DNA of 64,000 nt, from contig JADLSH010000236.1 of assembly GCA_016169945.1 (NCBI GenBank), positions 4,884,001 to 4,948,000 on the forward strand, in the 5' to 3' direction. Under the pieces are notes generated by a model, which saw only the letters and a list, made by a program, of their open reading frames with translations, was not told the origin of the DNA and searched no databases. Shown piece by piece: positions 56,701 to 57,605 of the stretch. Origin of the DNA: Trachythela sp. YZ-2020 (Eukaryota; Cnidaria; Anthozoa; Malacalcyonacea; Clavulariidae). The position numbers and the translations under genes were made by a program. Each line of letters starts with the position of its first letter. The stretch's first letter is position 1.

Positions 56701-57514
56701 AAATTCCTGCTTATACTGCACTTGATGAAAACAGATTCGAAGGCAGAAATACAAGAGATGATGGCGGTCATCAGAAATGTATTAATCAAGATTCAGATTA
56801 TGTTATACCGGCTGATGAGATTAGAGAGGGGTACGAAGACGTCAAAGTTGCAAGAAACTTGCCAGGCTACAAGGAATTGGATCAAAGTTTGCGAGAAGCT
56901 GAAGATAATTCTGCTTACCAAAAGTTGAACAAGAACGACCAAACAGGAGAACCTTCCATGAATGATGATAATTATCAAAAATTACTGAAAGCTGATCCAG
57001 AGAAAGACACACCAGCTGAAGGTAATCCTTAAAATGCTGAATAATTTAACAAGCTATAATTTTGGACATATATAACTGTTGAGGCTTTTCCCGTTTTACA
57101 AGATTTGAATAGCACTTGGATAAATTCCCTCATACAACATGTTGCACTTTTAACCCAATTTCTCCCCCAGCTCAAAGTTGAGATTATATCATAGTAAATT
57201 ACCAAATGGTTCCATTCCATTCTATTCTACCATTTCCAGATACCTTGAAAATGGGGGCGACGAACGATGGTGATAATCAGCCACTTTTAGAAGAGGAGCT
57301 AGAATACGTAATACCCTGTGCAGACCAAAGAGGAATCTATGAAGAACCCGAAATATCGGAACAAATTGCTGGTGATGCGGAGCTTGATAGGAATAGACTC
57401 GAAGGCAGAAATACAACAGATGACGACGGTCATCAGAAATTTATAAATCAAGATTCGGGATATGTTATGCCGGCTGATGAGAGTAGAGAGTGGTACGAAG
57501 ATGTCCAAGTTTAG
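2529..57514 (+). CDS. Plexin-ectodomain receptor with tyrosine-motif tail (5' partial, 24 exons in window)
   Basis: Joining 24 exons gives one open frame of 1304 codons plus TAG; every junction has AG/GT borders and consistent phase. Residues (numbered from the first exon here): end of Sema 1-48, PSI1 about 49-95, plexin IPT about 110-180, PSI2 about 199-233, IPT about 240-344, PSI3 about 350-395, four IPT domains about 400-785, transmembrane helix about 793-821, then KYKRR and a tail of about 483 residues. The ectodomain order is that of plexins, the semaphorin receptors. The tail lacks any recognisable plexin juxtamembrane coil, RBD or RasGAP; it carries repeated tyrosine motifs instead. 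The 5' part (most of Sema, signal peptide) lies upstream. Introns 18 and 19 (13.6 and 21.2 kb) are swollen by transposons. A downstream GAP-coding alternative beyond 64 kb cannot be excluded, but no such exon is seen after the stop. Confidence 0.85.
2893..2993 (+). CDS. Exon 2: Sema end and PSI1 (first half)
   Basis: Acceptor tgttttag, donor gttagt; 101 nt, phase 0 to 2. Encodes [13 protein letters not shown] and then [12 protein letters not shown], the hallmark of the plexin PSI1 domain (CxxC...DPxCGWC). Confidence 0.92.
3394..3542. mobile_element. Foldback MITE, TTA target duplication
   Basis: Termini AGGCTCTTTTCCACTCGTCG and its inverse (aaaagagcct) give arms of about 40 bp ending AGG...CCT. 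TTA flanks both sides (3391-3393, 3543-3545), as in PIF/Harbinger-type insertions. A partial copy lies at 38903-38985. Confidence 0.8.
3759..3888 (+). CDS. Exon 3: PSI1 (second half)
   Basis: Acceptor atttttag, donor gtgcgt; 130 nt, phase 2 to 0. Completes PSI1 with CTTYDKC and a later Cys (NEC), then leads to the first IPT. Confidence 0.9.
4617..5027. mobile_element. Inverted pair of tRNA-derived SINEs
   Basis: Two head-to-head copies of one SINE form a palindrome of about 410 bp. Each has a tRNA-like box B (ggttcgattcctgcc) and the tail gccgttcccggtaaggtttc. Box A (tagct.agtggtcagagc) is on the minus strand in the left copy. Confidence 0.82.
5047..5255 (+). mobile_element. tRNA-derived SINE
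   Basis: Starts ccttatcacaacccgc, then box A gtagctcagtggtcagagca, box B aggttcgattcctgcc, and tail cgttcccggtaaggtttcaa. Same family as the copies at 4617-5027 and 60021-60228. The non-tRNA tail and multiple copies rule out a functional tRNA gene. Confidence 0.85.
5490..5570 (+). mobile_element. Dispersed repeat fragment (gggttttctccg family)
   Basis: Carries cctgtgcttagagggttttc and ctccataaccacaaac, shared with longer copies at 28385-28585 and 51640-51850. Confidence 0.6.
5630..5786 (+). CDS. Exon 4: plexin IPT1
   Basis: Acceptor ctgtttag, donor gtacag; 157 nt, phase 0 to 1. Encodes [19 protein letters not shown] and a GNTMECSVP stretch, the pattern of the plexin inter-PSI IPT domain with its Cys pair. 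Confidence 0.88.
5830..8407 (-). mobile_element. Decayed RTE-like LINE, antisense in intron 4
   Basis: Minus-strand pieces in order: [19 protein letters not shown] (8.3 kb), then [11 protein letters not shown] and [20 protein letters not shown] with [11 protein letters not shown] (7862-8128), then [16 protein letters not shown] and [20 protein letters not shown] (7327-7545), then [11 protein letters not shown] (7.1 kb). These are RTE-clade reverse transcriptase and C-terminal motifs, broken by stops and frameshifts. A 114-bp tandem array forms its 3' end. It fills nearly all of intron 4. Confidence 0.85.
5876..7060 (-). repeat. 114-bp tandem repeat at the RTE 3' end
   Basis: About ten units; catgtccactgtcagttcct recurs near 5886, 6000, 6114, 6228, 6343 and onward. 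On the minus strand one unit is 38 codons ([14 protein letters not shown], then [10 protein letters not shown]), so frame is mostly kept between units. Confidence 0.92.
8458..8554 (+). CDS. Exon 5: end of IPT1 and start of PSI2
   Basis: Acceptor gtgaaccag, donor gtgagt; 97 nt, phase 1 to 2. Ends with FYKCSAIS, the first Cys of PSI2. Confidence 0.87.
9139..9244 (+). CDS. Exon 6: PSI2
   Basis: Acceptor gttttaaag, donor gtaggt; 106 nt, phase 2 to 0. Encodes [20 protein letters not shown] and a further Cys (STC), the PSI pattern CxxC...CxWC. Confidence 0.9.
9548..9661 (+). CDS. Exon 7: IPT2 (first part)
   Basis: Acceptor tctgtag, donor gtaaga; 114 nt, phase 0 to 0. Encodes a [19 protein letters not shown] stretch and a TVRGTRLP strand, typical of the plexin IPT after PSI2. 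Confidence 0.86.
9780..10060. mobile_element. MITE with ACAGATTAGATATGAA inverted ends
   Basis: acagattagatatgaa near 9781 is mirrored by ttcatatctaatctgt near 10043. A second inner pair (agatgtctcact / agtaagacatct) extends the arms. No coding. Confidence 0.6.
10062..10160 (+). mobile_element. SINE/LINE tail fragment
   Basis: tatgggacttcgcgtccttt and ttagggtaaatcttttaaat match, with divergence, the tail of the copy at 28500-28585, including the A-rich end. Confidence 0.5.
10230..10401. mobile_element. MITE with TTA target duplication
   Basis: Ends AGGTACGTTTATACGCTGCG and the inverse cgcagcgtttaaacgtacct; arms of about 40 bp including gtcgggccgatt/aatcggcccgac. Flanked by TTA (10227-10229, 10402-10404). 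Same AGG...CCT ends and TTA target as the MITE at 3394. Confidence 0.82.
10797..10904 (+). CDS. Exon 8: IPT2 (middle)
   Basis: Acceptor tatttag, donor gttaaa; 108 nt, phase 0 to 0. Encodes [12 protein letters not shown] and [11 protein letters not shown], the paired-Cys strands of an IPT domain, with N-glycosylation sequons (NAT, NRT). Confidence 0.86.
11040..11133 (+). CDS. Exon 9: IPT2 (end)
   Basis: Acceptor ttgtgtag, donor gtaatt; 94 nt, phase 0 to 1. Encodes [17 protein letters not shown], the closing strands before PSI3. Confidence 0.83.
11563..11744 (+). CDS. Exon 10: PSI3
   Basis: Acceptor cttgtctag, donor gtatgt; 182 nt, phase 1 to 0. Encodes [16 protein letters not shown], then [12 protein letters not shown] and two more Cys, a full PSI domain. 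It ends in KPKIQS, the first strand of the next IPT. Confidence 0.92.
12089..12190 (+). mobile_element. tRNA-derived SINE (second family)
   Basis: Box A caatagctcagtacagtagt plus tagagcg and box B gggtttgattcccg are at tRNA spacing, but the acceptor stem does not pair and a non-tRNA tail follows. Confidence 0.65.
12493..12641 (+). CDS. Exon 11: IPT3 (first part)
   Basis: Acceptor cattttag, donor gtaaga; 149 nt, phase 0 to 2. Encodes [20 protein letters not shown], the classic P..G...G...L.I.G start of an IPT/TIG domain. Confidence 0.92.
12688..13086. repeat. 400-bp near-perfect palindrome in intron 11
   Basis: Outer ends tagacaatttgcattataga / tctataatgcaaattgtcta; centre near 12890 (ccacatttcggccaaatgtg). 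Arms of about 195 bp are nearly identical, so both strands carry almost the same 70-codon ORF. A foldback MITE or a recent inverted duplication. Confidence 0.85.
13332..13434 (+). CDS. Exon 12: IPT3 (end)
   Basis: Acceptor ctcttcag, donor gtaagt; 103 nt, phase 2 to 0. Encodes [20 protein letters not shown] and ends in FHYQ, the usual IPT end before the next PxV strand. Confidence 0.88.
13739..13881 (+). CDS. Exon 13: IPT4 (first part)
   Basis: Acceptor attcatag, donor gtgaga; 143 nt, phase 0 to 2. Encodes [20 protein letters not shown], a near-consensus IPT opening, and a CLYLR strand. Confidence 0.93.
14270..14467 (+). CDS. Exon 14: IPT4 (end) with a furin-type site
   Basis: Acceptor gtttatag, donor gtaggt; 198 nt, phase 2 to 2. 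Encodes [12 protein letters not shown], then the dibasic cluster TRKRRSISS, then [14 protein letters not shown], which starts the next IPT. RKRR-S fits a proprotein-convertase site; B-type plexins are known to be cleaved by convertases in the ectodomain. Confidence 0.9.
14892..14988 (+). CDS. Exon 15: IPT5 (first part)
   Basis: Acceptor cttttaag, donor gtgagt; 97 nt, phase 2 to 0. Encodes [20 protein letters not shown], the L.V.G..L.......I IPT pattern. Confidence 0.86.
15384..15614 (+). CDS. Exon 16: IPT5 (end) and IPT6 start
   Basis: Acceptor gttatttag, donor gtaaga; 231 nt, phase 0 to 0. Encodes [16 protein letters not shown], a long loop, then [15 protein letters not shown] and LEIK, the start of the last IPT. 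Spacing matches plexin ectodomains. Confidence 0.9.
15685..16000 (+). repeat. Degenerate (ATACC)n pentanucleotide array
   Basis: Long run of ccata/atacc units with many changes, in intron 16. Minus-strand ORFs across it (WYDMVWYG types) are by-products. Confidence 0.85.
16106..16183 (+). CDS. Exon 17: IPT6 (middle)
   Basis: Acceptor tcacttag, donor gttggt; 78 nt, phase 0 to 0. Encodes [19 protein letters not shown], matching the plexin V.VGG..C.VTS strand pair. Confidence 0.88.
16205..16292 (+). repeat. (ATACC)n to (ATGCA)n to (ATGCC)n array
   Basis: ccatacc units grade into atgcaatgcaatgcaatgc and then gccatgcc, in intron 17. Confidence 0.8.
16426..16491 (+). CDS. Exon 18: IPT6 (C-terminal strands)
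   Basis: Acceptor tcttgtag, donor gtaagt; 66 nt, phase 0 to 0. Encodes [17 protein letters not shown]. It joins exon 19 across 13.6 kb to give [20 protein letters not shown], the normal ending of the last plexin IPT, so no exon seems to be missing between them. Confidence 0.87.
16740..17090. mobile_element. hAT-like terminal fragment
   Basis: Contains cagtagcgtagccagggttt, a common hAT-type end, and a GC-rich block (aggggttcgggagcatgctc, 16890-16912). No matching partner end found. The 122- and 76-codon minus ORFs here have no recognisable domain. Confidence 0.4.
17190..17500. mobile_element. Candidate foldback MITE
   Basis: gatgagagttgatgagagtt (17202) is mirrored by aactctcatcaactctcatc (17470), with a shared internal aactctcatg..cccgtcaaacgag block. 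Ends are not sharply defined. Confidence 0.5.
17770..18170 (+). repeat. 31-bp minisatellite
   Basis: About 13 units of cccggaatactaaaagccgg plus aatctctaaaa; variable position is acccgg/acacgg/acaagg. Inverted units recur at 22455-22510. Confidence 0.93.
18819..18838 (+). repeat. Poly-G run
   Basis: About 18 G in a row; possible assembly or quadruplex site. Confidence 0.85.
18846..19653 (-). pseudogene. Helitron peptidase fragment (tegument-peptidase-like N half)
   Basis: The minus frame at 19653-19369 has [20 protein letters not shown], then [14 protein letters not shown] and [13 protein letters not shown]. The RGxQC...GDxxY pattern resembles cysteine peptidases of the herpesvirus tegument type that occur in metazoan Helitrons. 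After it (19118-18846) comes a [16 protein letters not shown] linker, the same kind as in the Helitron at 44.5 and 50.5 kb. C half absent. Confidence 0.6.
19969..22433. mobile_element. Long-TIR element F (non-autonomous)
   Basis: Left arm from aatctttcatatagacttta (19971) is mirrored at 22433 (taaagtctatatgaaagatt). Arms run at least 170 bp and share gcgctgtaattctattgtct and actatcatgctttata further in. No transposase found. The left arm of a second copy starts near 63713. An unrelated element (20738-22067) sits inside. Confidence 0.72.
20738..22067. mobile_element. DNA transposon remnant nested in element F
   Basis: Ends gtggcgaagccagc (20739) and gctggcttcgccac (22054), with a sub-terminal tggtcatgcaa / tgcatgacc pair. 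Carries the GC-rich block ggggggtccgggggcatgcc (20799). No coding retained. Confidence 0.6.
22517..25370. mobile_element. Giant foldback element B (2.85 kb palindrome)
   Basis: Starts ggctatctttaaaataggga, then GGGGAATCGGGGAATCCGGG repeats, and ends with the inverse (tccctattttaaagatagcc). The arms match inward for over 1 kb: for example, the Gly-rich segment gacataggcgtacaaggtgg (23786) is mirrored at 24098-24118. Central loop of about 250 bp. No ORF of known function. Confidence 0.85.
25379..25512 (+). repeat. Short tandem array (about 22 bp unit)
   Basis: Variants of cacgagtacatacgactaac, about five units, between elements B and C. Confidence 0.75.
25546..27475. mobile_element. Foldback element C, deletion relative of B
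   Basis: Same ends as B (tatctttaaaatagggaacg and inverse) and the same blocks, but only part of the arms is retained. A 203-bp MITE (25898-26100) is inserted in it. Confidence 0.82.
25898..26100. mobile_element. MITE with 7-bp target duplication and paralogous empty site
   Basis: Ends cacagtatagaggcgaccag / ctggtcgtctttatactgtg. ACAATAC flanks both sides (25891-25897, 26101-26107). Element B holds the uninterrupted target (ctatacaataccgacaatca near 22836). Confidence 0.88.
27484..29786. mobile_element. Foldback element D (2.3 kb palindrome)
   Basis: Ends catagagtaaggaaatgaat and attcattccttactctatg; arms of about 670 bp each match nearly base for base (for example gtttattgaacgttattcat). 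Flanked by CCCCCAT on both sides (27477-27483, 29787-29793). A SINE-like copy lies in the loop. Confidence 0.87.
28385..28585 (+). mobile_element. Dispersed SINE-like repeat
   Basis: gtgcttcgagggtttttctc, ctccggttttcctccctcac and an A-rich tail (aataaataaaaaaaaa). Shared with 5490-5570, 10062-10160 and 51640-51850. Confidence 0.65.
29794..30094 (+). other. Native end of intron 18
   Basis: No repeat match within the window. The stretch ends in the pyrimidine-rich acceptor of exon 19 (tttcctttttcaacttaag). Confidence 0.5.
30095..30218 (+). CDS. Exon 19: last IPT strands, stalk and start of transmembrane helix
   Basis: Acceptor caacttaag; donor after GGAG (gtggtg); 124 nt, phase 0 to 1. Ends LIYILASFG, which joins exon 20 to form [20 protein letters not shown]. 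If the intron is retained, the frame runs eight codons on to a TAG at 30242-30244, at the edge of a foldback element. The donor choice is inferred from phase and from the helix it restores. Confidence 0.8.
30244..32147. mobile_element. Foldback element E with GGGGAATC ends
   Basis: Starts ggctatctttaaaaggggga, with gaatctttaaaagg units, and ends with an inverse form (attccccttttaaagaaccc). Sub-terminal arms match (ggacctctcagactcttttg at 30411; inverse at 32051). Begins 25 bp after the exon 19 donor. Contains the MITE at 31358. Confidence 0.8.
31358..31745 (-). mobile_element. Mariner-type deletion derivative
   Basis: Ends cagtgtgtataaaaaaactg / cagttttttttgagacacac with TA on both sides. 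The minus ORF begins in the terminal repeat and reads [20 protein letters not shown], like the N-terminal helix-turn-helix of mariner transposases (EQR.F.V..Y..T.S). It then jumps to a C-terminal-like piece; the catalytic core is missing. Confidence 0.65.
32148..34100. other. Unassigned intronic sequence
   Basis: No domain seen. ORFs up to 135 codons (32957-33364) look random. A 90-bp block at 32655-32745 is an inverted copy of sequence at 51347-51440, just upstream of exon 20. Confidence 0.4.
34210..34345 (+). repeat. Arm of an inverted repeat (partner 37485-37605)
   Basis: Shares ggacccaaaattggacccaa and aaacaaccatcagaatatca with the reverse strand near 37.5 kb, bracketing the MITE nest between them. 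Confidence 0.7.
35610..36095. mobile_element. MITE with CCTGTTCATATG ends
   Basis: gggcctgttcatatggggaa at the left and tctccatatgaacagaac at the right; degenerate internal inverted copies (gagatctcgc). Confidence 0.55.
36164..36346. mobile_element. Foldback MITE with TCTCAAAAAAACCGCTACC ends
   Basis: gtctcaaaaaaaccgctacc and ggtagcggtttttttgagac, then gaaattagaggctttagaaa mirrored; arms about 42 bp. Confidence 0.75.
36794..37374. mobile_element. Tc1/mariner-type MITE
   Basis: Ends cagtcgaacctcccgtaagc and the inverse aagcagaggttcgactg; repeated gtgtccgcttacgggagg blocks near both ends; TA on both sides. No transposase. Confidence 0.85.
37716..38649 (-). pseudogene. RPA-like OB-fold protein of the Helitron
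   Basis: Overlapping minus frames give an OB-like first part ([20 protein letters not shown]), a second OB-like part ([32 protein letters not shown]), then a four-Cys zinc-ribbon region ([20 protein letters not shown] plus CKLMQ). That order resembles the large subunit of replication protein A, which some Helitrons carry to bind single-stranded DNA. Frame changes near 38.33 and 38.11 kb break it. Confidence 0.55.
38880..38990 (-). repeat. Partial copy of the 3394 MITE
   Basis: aaggctcttttccactcatc and the inner tgcatgtaattaaaataaac match the MITE at 3394-3542; the other arm is missing. Confidence 0.7.
39010..39495. other. Spacer between RPA-like and helicase parts
   Basis: Contains ttccattccattccattcc (39129) and G-rich patches; no coding seen. 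Confidence 0.4.
39496..40851 (-). pseudogene. Helitron Pif1-type helicase domain
   Basis: Walker [15 protein letters not shown] (about 40237-40275), motif [15 protein letters not shown] (about 40022-40068), motif [20 protein letters not shown], and a C-terminal [19 protein letters not shown], in the order of Pif1/RecD-like helicases fused to Helitron Rep. Frames change near 40.14, 40.03 and 39.7 kb. The role in the family is 5'-3' unwinding during rolling-circle transposition. Confidence 0.85.
41150..42826 (-). pseudogene. Helitron N-terminal and HUH Rep nuclease domain
   Basis: N part: [20 protein letters not shown] and [13 protein letters not shown] (42826-42341). Helitron-like N domain: [19 protein letters not shown] (42286-41825). 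HUH motif: [12 protein letters not shown], with the two His at 41676-41678 and 41670-41672. Tyrosine motif: [19 protein letters not shown] near 41215-41265. These are the catalytic elements of the Rep relaxase. Several frameshifts separate the pieces. Confidence 0.87.
42840..43056 (-). pseudogene. Helitron basic linker ([11 protein letters not shown])
   Basis: The minus frame encodes [20 protein letters not shown] and then [20 protein letters not shown], the segment that normally joins the basic repeats to the Rep region. Confidence 0.65.
43057..43304. mobile_element. MITE inserted in the Helitron tandem repeat
   Basis: Ends ctgggaccggttgttcaaaa / ttttgaacaactggtcccag; agccggttaacg mirrored. 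The neighbouring repeat units show the target without it (tctatctttctgaagtctaa). Confidence 0.8.
43310..44160 (-). repeat. 139-bp tandem repeat coding basic Helitron linker
   Basis: Six units; ctatctttctgaagtctaat recurs about every 138-139 bp (43429, 43568, 43706, 43845, 43978, 44117). Minus-strand sense is [17 protein letters not shown] and [18 protein letters not shown], the charged SETxxxRxxRL repeats of Helitron proteins. The non-multiple-of-three period shifts frame between many units. Confidence 0.88.
44190..44482 (-). pseudogene. Helitron peptidase C half
   Basis: [20 protein letters not shown] then [20 protein letters not shown], like the second half of tegument-type cysteine peptidases (usually FDSH with a catalytic His, as I recall the family). 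Here the His position reads Cys, which would inactivate it. The matching N half is about 6 kb away, beyond the BEL insertion. Confidence 0.55.
44490..44668 (-). repeat. 36-bp linker repeats ([11 protein letters not shown])
   Basis: About five units of cgggtagatcactggtattt plus tgtgctaccaccac. Further units resume after the BEL element (50449-50517). Confidence 0.9.
44670..44849 (+). repeat. BEL/Pao left LTR
   Basis: Starts tgtcgtgaacttaatatatt, ends catactacattccccaca. A TGG at 44857 (tggcgaccccggcag) could be the primer-binding site, offset a few bases from the LTR. Confidence 0.93.
44946..46622 (+). pseudogene. BEL/Pao gag and aspartic protease
   Basis: Starts [15 protein letters not shown]; a coiled, charged middle ([19 protein letters not shown]) and a Gag-like core with [20 protein letters not shown]. 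Then zinc knuckles ([28 protein letters not shown]) and a protease site [15 protein letters not shown]. Frame breaks lie in A-rich runs near 45070-45130 and at 45793. Confidence 0.85.
46619..47508 (+). pseudogene. BEL/Pao reverse transcriptase, N-terminal part
   Basis: [25 protein letters not shown] and [14 protein letters not shown] precede the RT start; [20 protein letters not shown] and [14 protein letters not shown] are RT motifs with the first catalytic Asp (TADV). Frame changes near 47200 and 47460. Confidence 0.85.
47509..50227 (+). CDS. BEL/Pao pol: RT catalytic core, RNase H, integrase
   Basis: The 708-codon frame (47509-49635) carries [10 protein letters not shown] (catalytic YVDD at 47593-47604). 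RNase [51 protein letters not shown]. Integrase: an HHCC zinc finger ([12 protein letters not shown]...CYKCLRYRA) and a D-D-E core ([32 protein letters not shown]). A shift near 49605 moves to a second frame (49601-50227) with [14 protein letters not shown] and the integrase C-terminal region. It makes and inserts element DNA; a single frame break separates it from the C-terminal part. Confidence 0.92.
50269..50448 (+). repeat. BEL/Pao right LTR
   Basis: Same ends and length as the left LTR; differences include gaggcgagtaaaaatacg versus gaggcgtgtaaaaataca. Confidence 0.93.
50449..50930 (-). pseudogene. Helitron linker and degenerate peptidase N half
   Basis: [20 protein letters not shown] linker, then [14 protein letters not shown]. 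Upstream on the minus strand is [20 protein letters not shown], comparable to the GDKMY segment at 19.5 kb, and [15 protein letters not shown] where [10 protein letters not shown] would be. An in-frame stop and a lost Cys mark it as broken. Confidence 0.5.
50931..51346. other. Intronic sequence with ATATCGAT-rich block
   Basis: tatcgatatcgaaaaaaaag and aatatcgtatcgaataaaaa (51112-51175) may be a transposon end; nothing else seen. Confidence 0.35.
51347..51445 (-). repeat. Short repeat beside exon 20 acceptor
   Basis: An inverted copy lies at 32655-32745 (aggtttatttttattttact / agtaaaataaaaataaacct). Ends just before the exon 20 branch and acceptor region. Confidence 0.6.
51454..51602 (+). 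CDS. Exon 20: transmembrane helix and juxtamembrane region
   Basis: Acceptor gtgaatag, donor gtaaga; 149 nt, phase 1 to 0. Encodes a strongly hydrophobic run ([17 protein letters not shown]), a KYKRR stop-transfer signal, then [15 protein letters not shown]. This is not the heptad-rich juxtamembrane segment of plexins. Confidence 0.85.
51640..51855 (+). mobile_element. Dispersed SINE-like repeat in intron 20
   Basis: cagtggttagtacatgtgtc, gagggtttttatccggggtc and gttttccaccaaaaactaag, same family as 28385-28585. It nearly fills the intron and ends about 12 bp before the exon 21 acceptor. Confidence 0.65.
51868..52066 (+). CDS. Exon 21: short degenerate tail unit
   Basis: Acceptor tcaaaacag, donor gtaatc; 199 nt, phase 0 to 1. 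Encodes [18 protein letters not shown] and ends [20 protein letters not shown]. The last 28 codons match the ends of exons 22 and 23, so this looks like a shortened first copy of the repeated tail unit. Confidence 0.83.
52080..52500 (+). repeat. T-rich and short tandem repeats in intron 21
   Basis: Poly-T/G, then ccatcgttttgttgct units, ttatcgttcccatcgt units and ctgttcctgctgttcc units. The three overlapping Phe/Cys-rich ORFs here are repeat artefacts. Confidence 0.85.
52526..53191. mobile_element. Mariner-type MITE with CAGGGTGT ends in intron 21
   Basis: Ends cagggtgttacctttttcac / aaattttttatacaccctg-like with TA on both sides. Inner arms match (agtcaaatgacacctttt near 52570; inverse near 53085; tgcgatcaataatggcc near 52598). 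Confidence 0.72.
53262..53705 (+). CDS. Exon 22: tyrosine-motif tail unit, copy 1
   Basis: Acceptor tcatttccag, donor gtaaat; 444 nt, phase 1 to 1. Seven tyrosine sites in order: EYIIP, TYEEP, GYNAL, DYVIP, WYDDV, GYTAL, AYQKL. YTAL and YQKL are separated by 12 residues, within the outer limit of ITAM spacing. YxxP sites could dock Crk/Nck-type SH2 domains. Acidic throughout, no folded domain recognised. The symmetric phase means the exon could be skipped or added without breaking the frame. Confidence 0.87.
53716..56180 (-). mobile_element. L2/CR1-like LINE between tail-unit exons
   Basis: Minus-strand order: endonuclease end ([23 protein letters not shown]; 55884-55591), RT start ([32 protein letters not shown]), RT core ([39 protein letters not shown]), catalytic box IHADDTT near 54770, and C-terminal pieces. 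An (AAT)n tail lies at the low-coordinate end. AAATCCTT flanks both sides (53708-53715, 56181-56188). Frameshifts make it defective; 5' truncated. Confidence 0.88.
53718..53752 (+). repeat. (AAT)n microsatellite
   Basis: About 11 aat units; the 3' tail of the antisense LINE. Confidence 0.93.
56268..56553 (+). repeat. (CCATG)n pentanucleotide array
   Basis: About 55 nearly perfect ccatg units, one 1-bp slip near 56380 and one ccagg near 56543. Opens MPCHA and MAWHG ORFs on both strands. Ends about 25 bp before the exon 23 acceptor. Confidence 0.97.
56578..57021 (+). CDS. Exon 23: tyrosine-motif tail unit, copy 2
   Basis: Acceptor ccattttcag, donor gtaatc; 444 nt, phase 1 to 1, exactly the length of exon 22 and clearly homologous along all of it. 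Eight tyrosine sites: EYVIP, TYEEP, AYTAL, DYVIP, GYEDV, GYKEL, AYQKL, NYQKL. YKEL-x12-YQKL keeps the ITAM-like spacing. A (CCATG)n array ends about 25 bp before the acceptor. Confidence 0.87.
57240..57514 (+). CDS. Exon 24: tail unit copy 3, truncated, with stop
   Basis: Acceptor accatttccag; phase 1 entry. Homologous to the first 62% of exons 22/23, with EYVIP, IYEEP, GYVMP and WYEDV. The YxAL site is lost (GDAEL in its place). The frame ends VQV-TAG (57512-57514), before the positions of the YxxL/YQKL pair. An L2-like element begins about 100 bp downstream, so the 3' end of this copy and the native 3' UTR may have been disturbed. No canonical AATAAA was seen just after the stop. Confidence 0.82.
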
Positions 57515-57605
57515 GAGAACCTGAAGATGGTCAGCAATAGTTAGTAAACGCCTAAGGGTAGTGGGACACAAGAAGGAATAAGGGGCACAATGGCGTAGGA
57601 TCCGA

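Noticed and set aside
56187..57032. Long MAWHG and MPCHA ORFs on both strands
   Set aside because: Produced by the (CCATG)n array. Only the part after the acceptor at 56578 is real coding (exon 23).
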